64,000 nucleotides of DNA from Actibacterium mucosum KCTC 23349 (GTDB lineage Bacteria > Pseudomonadota > Alphaproteobacteria > Rhodobacterales > Rhodobacteraceae). The notes under the pieces are model-generated. The model was not told where the DNA came from. It was given only the letters and a program-made list of their open reading frames with translations, and made no database searches. The stretch spans positions 124,001 through 188,000 of the forward strand of contig NZ_JFKE01000002.1 of NCBI RefSeq assembly GCF_000647975.1. The letters are read 5' to 3'. A program made the translations under genes and the position numbers. Below, piece after piece: positions 60,701 to 64,000 of this stretch (position 1 is the first letter of the stretch; every line of letters starts with the position of its first letter).

Positions 60701-61894
60701 TTACACTTCTGCCGTCGATGTGCCGACATTGTCGCCGGTCTTGTCGCCGCGTGCGCGCGCCGAGGCCAGCGTATCGCGCAATTCGGTTTCCATCTTCTGC
60801 AGATCCTCCTCGGCAGCGGCACGTTTGGCCTTGCCCTCGTCTGCGATAGCAAGGCTTTCCTCGATCGTCGAGATCAACGTGGCGTTCGCCGACTTCACAG
60901 CTTCGATATCGAAGATGCCGCGCTCCATCTCCTGGCGCACAACGCGGTTGGCTTCCTGCAGGTTCTCGGCATTGGCTGTCAGCAGCTCGTTGGTCAGATC
61001 AGTGGCACCGCGCACGGCCTCGGCCGCCTCGCGCGAGCGCTGAATCGTCACCGCCTGCGCCAGCTGCGTTTCCCACAGCGGAACGGTGTTCACCAGGGTC
61101 GAGTTGATCTTGGTCACAAGCGACTTGTCGTTTTCCTGAACCAGGCGGATCGAGGGCAGCGACTGCATGGTCACCTGGCGCGTCAGCTTCAGGTCATGCA
61201 CGCGGCGTTCCAGATCATCACGCGCGGCGCGCATGTCGCGCAGCTCTTGCGCGCGGATCACCTGTTGGTCTTCGGGGGCGGCGTCCACCTCGGCAACCTT
61301 GGCCGGGATCACGGTTTCGTCCAGCTCTTTCAGCTTTTCCTCGCCGGCGGTGATGTACAGAGCCAGCTCGTCGTAAAAGGCCAGCGTCTTTTCATACAGC
61401 ATGTCCAGCGACTTGATGTCTTTGAGCAGCGTGTGTTCGTGCTTCAGAAGGTCATCGGTGATCTTGTCGATCTGGCCCTGCACGGTTTCGAACCGCGCCA
61501 TGAATTTGGCAAAGGGCGCCACGCGGCCCATCAGCTTTTCCCAGAAGCTGCGCTCGCGGCGCACGTCCATTTCCGAGATCGAGAAGCCGCGGATCGTCGA
61601 GACGATATTGCGCAGGCTGTCGCCGGCCGGGCCCACATCCTTGTTGCGCACATCGCTGAGCATCGCGGTCGAGATCTGTTGCAGTTCCGCCTGCGCGCCT
61701 GAGCCGAACTCGATGATCGATTGCGTGTTGGCAATGTCGATCTCGTCCATCCGGGTACGGATGTCGGCGGCCACGGGGGCCTCGACCTCGGCCAGCGGCA
61801 CCAGCGCGTTACTGGGCTCGGGCAGGATGGTGGCGGTCACCTTTTCCACTTCGGCCAAGGCGGCCTCGGCTTGTTTGCGTACGTCTTCAGACAT
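60701..61894 (-). CDS. Toxic anion resistance protein TelA
   Basis: A 397-residue helical, largely coiled-coil protein. TelA features include the central helix LLKHEHTLLKDIKSLDMLYEKTLAFYDELALYI and the end RARGDKTGDN. It is linked to tellurite and envelope-stress tolerance; the mechanism is unknown. It lies in an operon with XpaC-like (31-bp gap) and DUF2927 genes. It is soluble, perhaps membrane-associated by its partners. Confidence 0.88.
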   Translation of the reverse strand: MSEDVRKQAEAALAEVEKVTATILPEPSNALVPLAEVEAPVAADIRTRMDEIDIANTQSIIEFGSGAQAELQQISTAMLSDVRNKDVGPAGDSLRNIVSTIRGFSISEMDVRRERSFWEKLMGRVAPFAKFMARFETVQGQIDKITDDLLKHEHTLLKDIKSLDMLYEKTLAFYDELALYITAGEEKLKELDETVIPAKVAEVDAAPEDQQVIRAQELRDMRAARDDLERRVHDLKLTRQVTMQSLPSIRLVQENDKSLVTKINSTLVNTVPLWETQLAQAVTIQRSREAAEAVRGATDLTNELLTANAENLQEANRVVRQEMERGIFDIEAVKSANATLISTIEESLAIADEGKAKRAAAEEDLQKMETELRDTLASARARGDKTGDNVGTSTAEV

Positions 61895-61925
61895 TCAAAT
61901 CTCTCCTGTTTCGCGTGGTCGGGCG

Positions 61926-62819
61926 CTAACGGGTCCCGTCACGCTGCAATCTTTCGCGCAAGACTTCAATCTCGACATCGAGGTCTACCTTGTTATCCAG
62001 CAATAATTTGCGCGTTCTAAGGGCAAAATTCTCTTCAAGGTCCCCCAGAAGCGCCTCGTAGTCGGCGCGCGCGCCGGCATCGCGGCTGCGGGCGTAGATA
62101 TCGGCGAACTTGACCGTGGCGTCGCGCGCGCCCTGCAGATAGACGCCCAGATATTTGCGCGCGGCTGTCAGGTCGCGGGGGTCTTCTTCAACGGTTCGAA
62201 CCATGTCGCGCACCGTGGCCTGGAACTGTTCTACCCGTTTCATCAGACCCCGGTCACCGGCCCGCAAAATCGCGTCCGACATCGCGTCGAGCGTTGCCTC
62301 GGCCTCGTCCACCACGCGGGCCACGCGGTCTTGTTGGAACTGGTCGATGCCCTCGGCGCCTTTGTCGCGCATCGGGTCCAGCCCGAAGGAGAACAGGTGC
62401 AGCCCGGCGCCGACGGCTGCAAAAATCGCAGCCTCGATTGGTCCGTGGCCGGCCAAGCCCGCAAGGCCCAGTCCCAAACCGGTCAGAACCGATCCAAAAA
62501 TCTTGCGCGGCATCGCAGGGCGCTTGGCGATGGTGCGGGCATTATAGGCGTCTTCCGCTTTAAGCCCTTCCCGTGTCATCCATGCGGCAAACAGCATCAG
62601 GGCCAGCGCAGCCAGAAACTGCGCCATGACCACCGGTTCAGAAAAGAATGCGCGAAACGCCAACGGCAAGGGAGCGACGAACAGAAAGTTCACCCGCCCG
62701 CCAACCCGGGTGGGTTTGGCGCCGTGGAATGGGTTCTTGGCGGTCGGGGCCTGAACCTCGGGGCGGGAATCGTCGGGTTTTCCGTCGGGGCTGAACTGCC
62801 CACCATACCGCTGAGCCAT
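61926..62819 (-). CDS. XpaC-like 5-bromo-4-chloroindolyl phosphate hydrolysis family protein
   Basis: A 297-residue protein with two membrane-proximal helix pairs (about 45-140, FLFVAPLPLAFRAFF and FLAALALMLFAAWMT) and a C-terminal helical region (MSDAILRAGDRGLMKRVEQFQATVRDMVRTVEEDP). The family is always near TelA; its name comes from a phenotype and the enzymatic activity is not proven. Start overlaps the 28-residue peptide stop by 1 bp (TAATG). Confidence 0.82.
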   Translation of the reverse strand: MAQRYGGQFSPDGKPDDSRPEVQAPTAKNPFHGAKPTRVGGRVNFLFVAPLPLAFRAFFSEPVVMAQFLAALALMLFAAWMTREGLKAEDAYNARTIAKRPAMPRKIFGSVLTGLGLGLAGLAGHGPIEAAIFAAVGAGLHLFSFGLDPMRDKGAEGIDQFQQDRVARVVDEAEATLDAMSDAILRAGDRGLMKRVEQFQATVRDMVRTVEEDPRDLTAARKYLGVYLQGARDATVKFADIYARSRDAGARADYEALLGDLEENFALRTRKLLLDNKVDLDVEIEVLRERLQRDGTR

Positions 62820-62905
62820 TACGCGCCCCCGCCCGTGATCGAGACATAAAGGATCAATGCCAGCAGCAGGGCATAGGCCAGTTTCTGCAATCCTGTGTCA
62901 CTCAT
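62819..62905 (-). CDS. 28-residue membrane peptide of the XpaC/TelA operon
   Basis: The frame MSDTGLQKLAYALLLALILY, VSITGGGA is one membrane helix, too short for standard gene callers. Its TAA overlaps the XpaC ATG by one base, so it is translated together with it. The tight overlap argues for a real gene. It may be a small subunit in the XpaC/TelA membrane complex. Confidence 0.65.
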   Translation of the reverse strand: MSDTGLQKLAYALLLALILYVSITGGGA

Positions 62906-62970
62906 GCCGTATTGGCCCCCTCGCACCGCGCCGGGTTATACCGTGAATGCAACATTTCCACAAAGCCCAA

Positions 62971-63792
62971 TCAGTGACGCGACTGTTCGGCGTGACGCTC
63001 GGCATCCAGTTTCTTCTGGTATCCCGATTGCAGGAACTCTACCGCAAAAAGGACAATCACCGCGAAGTAGAATGTGGATTTAGACATCGGGATGATTTCA
63101 TAGCCGAACACCTTCAACGCCAGGCTTTCGTCATGCATCGCATGCGCCGCCGCCTGACCGCTTTCGCCCAGCAACACCACGCCGACGATCAGTAGGATGA
63201 ACAGACCCAGCACCTCGTACATACGGTTTTTCTGCAAAAAGGCCGTGACCGAGTTGGCCAGCAAGATCATCGCCGCCCCCGAGGCCAGGATTGCTGCCGC
63301 AAGAACGGGGAAAACATCCGTGATCGCGATGGCCGACAGGATAGAATCGAAGCTGAAGATCAGGTTCATAAAAACAATCAGCGTGATCACCTGAAGGGCA
63401 GATTTCCCCGACTTGCCTTCTACGTCATGGTCGAGGTGATCCACTGACAACATGTGGCTGATTTCTTTGACCGCAGTGTAGATAATGAAAATCCCACCAA
63501 GGATGAACACGATGGTCGAGAAGTTTACGCCGCCCTCCAGAACGCCGACCCAATTCAGAACAAAGAAAGGTTCCGCCATCGCGTCGATCAGCCGGATCAT
63601 CAGGAAAAGCAGAACAAGCCGCAGGGCCACGGCAATCATAATGCCCACACGCCGTACCGCCGCCTGTTGCGCCACGGGCGCGCGCTGGCTTTCGATGCTG
63701 ATATAAAGCAGGTTGTCGAAGCCCAGCACAGCTTGCAAAAAGCACAGCATCAGCAGGTTGCCAAGGTTTTCAAGGGTCAGAAGGTCGGCCAT
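62971..63792 (-). CDS. TerC-family integral membrane protein
   Basis: A 273-residue protein with about seven to eight helices. TerC motifs include ALGFDNLLYISIE near the N-terminus and LIFSFDSILSAIAITD in the middle, the acidic pair used for metal (likely Mn) or tellurite export in the family. The loop carries LSVDHLDHDVEGKSGK. It probably moves cations across the inner membrane. It is the first gene of the minus-strand stress run (TerC, peptide, XpaC, TelA, DUF2927). GTTACG-N12-CGTAAC lies just upstream. Confidence 0.87.
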   Translation of the reverse strand: MADLLTLENLGNLLMLCFLQAVLGFDNLLYISIESQRAPVAQQAAVRRVGIMIAVALRLVLLFLMIRLIDAMAEPFFVLNWVGVLEGGVNFSTIVFILGGIFIIYTAVKEISHMLSVDHLDHDVEGKSGKSALQVITLIVFMNLIFSFDSILSAIAITDVFPVLAAAILASGAAMILLANSVTAFLQKNRMYEVLGLFILLIVGVVLLGESGQAAAHAMHDESLALKVFGYEIIPMSKSTFYFAVIVLFAVEFLQSGYQKKLDAERHAEQSRH

Positions 63793-63803
63793 TGGGGCGC
63801 TCC

Positions 63804-63827
63804 GTTACGAAAATCACTTGGCGTAAC
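63804..63827. promoter_or_regulatory. Inverted repeat GTTACG-N12-CGTAAC before TerC
   Basis: 6-bp perfect arms, 11 bp from the TerC start codon. Possible operator; no manganese-responsive mntP-like leader is evident in this stretch. Confidence 0.3.
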
Positions 63828-63865
63828 AAAGCCATATGCCGACCGTCAGGGCAAGGTTTCTGCGC

Positions 63866-64000
63866 CTAACGTTTTCCCCGTGGTGTCCGGCGGACATTTC
63901 GGCGGGGTTTCGGTGTGGGGTTTGGTTTGAACTCGGCGTCCAGACCCAATTGGTCGCGGAATACCCGGCTGCGCACTTCCTCGACCGCGCCGGGTTTCAG
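63866..64000 (-). CDS. RluB/RluE-type rRNA pseudouridine synthase, C-terminal part
   Basis: The reverse strand's first 44 codons from the window edge read LKPGAVEEVRSRVFRDQLG and continue through a basic Pro/Arg-rich tail ending TPRGKR and TAG. L-x-P-G-x-V-E-E-V-x-x-R-V-x-x-x-Q-L-G is the common C-terminus of RluB-family 23S rRNA pseudouridine synthases. The catalytic domain lies outside the window, so the call rests on the tail. Confidence 0.7.
   Translation of the reverse strand: MKPGAVEEVRSRVFRDQLGLDAEFKPNPTPKPRRNVRRTPRGKR

Overview
The window looks like chromosomal DNA of a marine-type alphaproteobacterium of the Rhodobacteraceae (Roseobacter group). The evidence is mixed: GC-rich codon use, a class I lysyl-tRNA synthetase, the NDUFS4-like complex I subunit, the urtABCDE urea transporter, and the TerC/XpaC/TelA/DUF2927/SPFH/zinc-ribbon run all fit this family. 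No rRNA, CRISPR array, transposase or phage integrase was seen. One tRNA gene, tRNA-Arg(TCT), is present.

Layout. 1-18.7 kb is mostly core: ettA (partial), a MarR-GNAT fusion, nadD, dacB, a Tag-like glycosylase, an ArsR/DUF6428 pair, TerB, lysS, a large beta-helix protein, small stress and monooxygenase genes, an ArsR-SRPBCC operon, and uvrB. 18.4-28.7 kb holds the complex I subunit, a GNAT and tRNA-Arg, followed by accessory catabolism: a LacI regulator, remnants of a sugar ABC transporter, a GH2 glycosidase, and a divergent flavin reductase / aldo-keto reductase / SsuD-like monooxygenase / GntR set. That set matches the sulfoquinovose monooxygenase (smo) pathway. 28.8-44.7 kb is a coherent but unassigned envelope or polysaccharide locus. 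It has an acyltransferase, a STAS-pseudonucleotidyltransferase-hexapeptide fusion, a cellulose-synthase-like GT2, two DUF3131 proteins, a CsgG-like peptidoglycan-binding lipoprotein, two OmpA proteins, a caspase-like protein, a GH16 enzyme, an ABC-type protein with degenerate ATPase motifs, and an HlyD adaptor.

44.8-48.5 kb encodes a periplasmic molybdenum hydroxylase ([2Fe-2S] subunit plus Tat-exported large subunit) with a dihaem c-type cytochrome and a small membrane protein. 48.6-55.6 kb is urtEDCBA with a divergent LysR regulator and a good LysR-type operator between them. 55.6-63.8 kb is a long minus-strand run: dtd, a PfkB sugar kinase, a zinc-ribbon protein, RidA, an SPFH-GYF protein, a DUF2927 lipoprotein, TelA, XpaC-like, a 28-residue membrane peptide and TerC. 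The 3' end of an RluB-like pseudouridine synthase closes the window.

Several regulators have perfect or near-perfect inverted repeats directly beside their start codons: MarR-GNAT, ArsR with two copies, the ArsR-SRPBCC operon, LacI with a repeated operator, and LysR/urtA. The strongest candidate for a new system is the 29-45 kb locus. Its three divergent promoter regions share an AT-rich TAACAA...ATTTTC-like element, and at least two of its proteins keep their fold but have lost catalytic motifs. Functional assignments are by recognition of motifs and context only; no database search was run.
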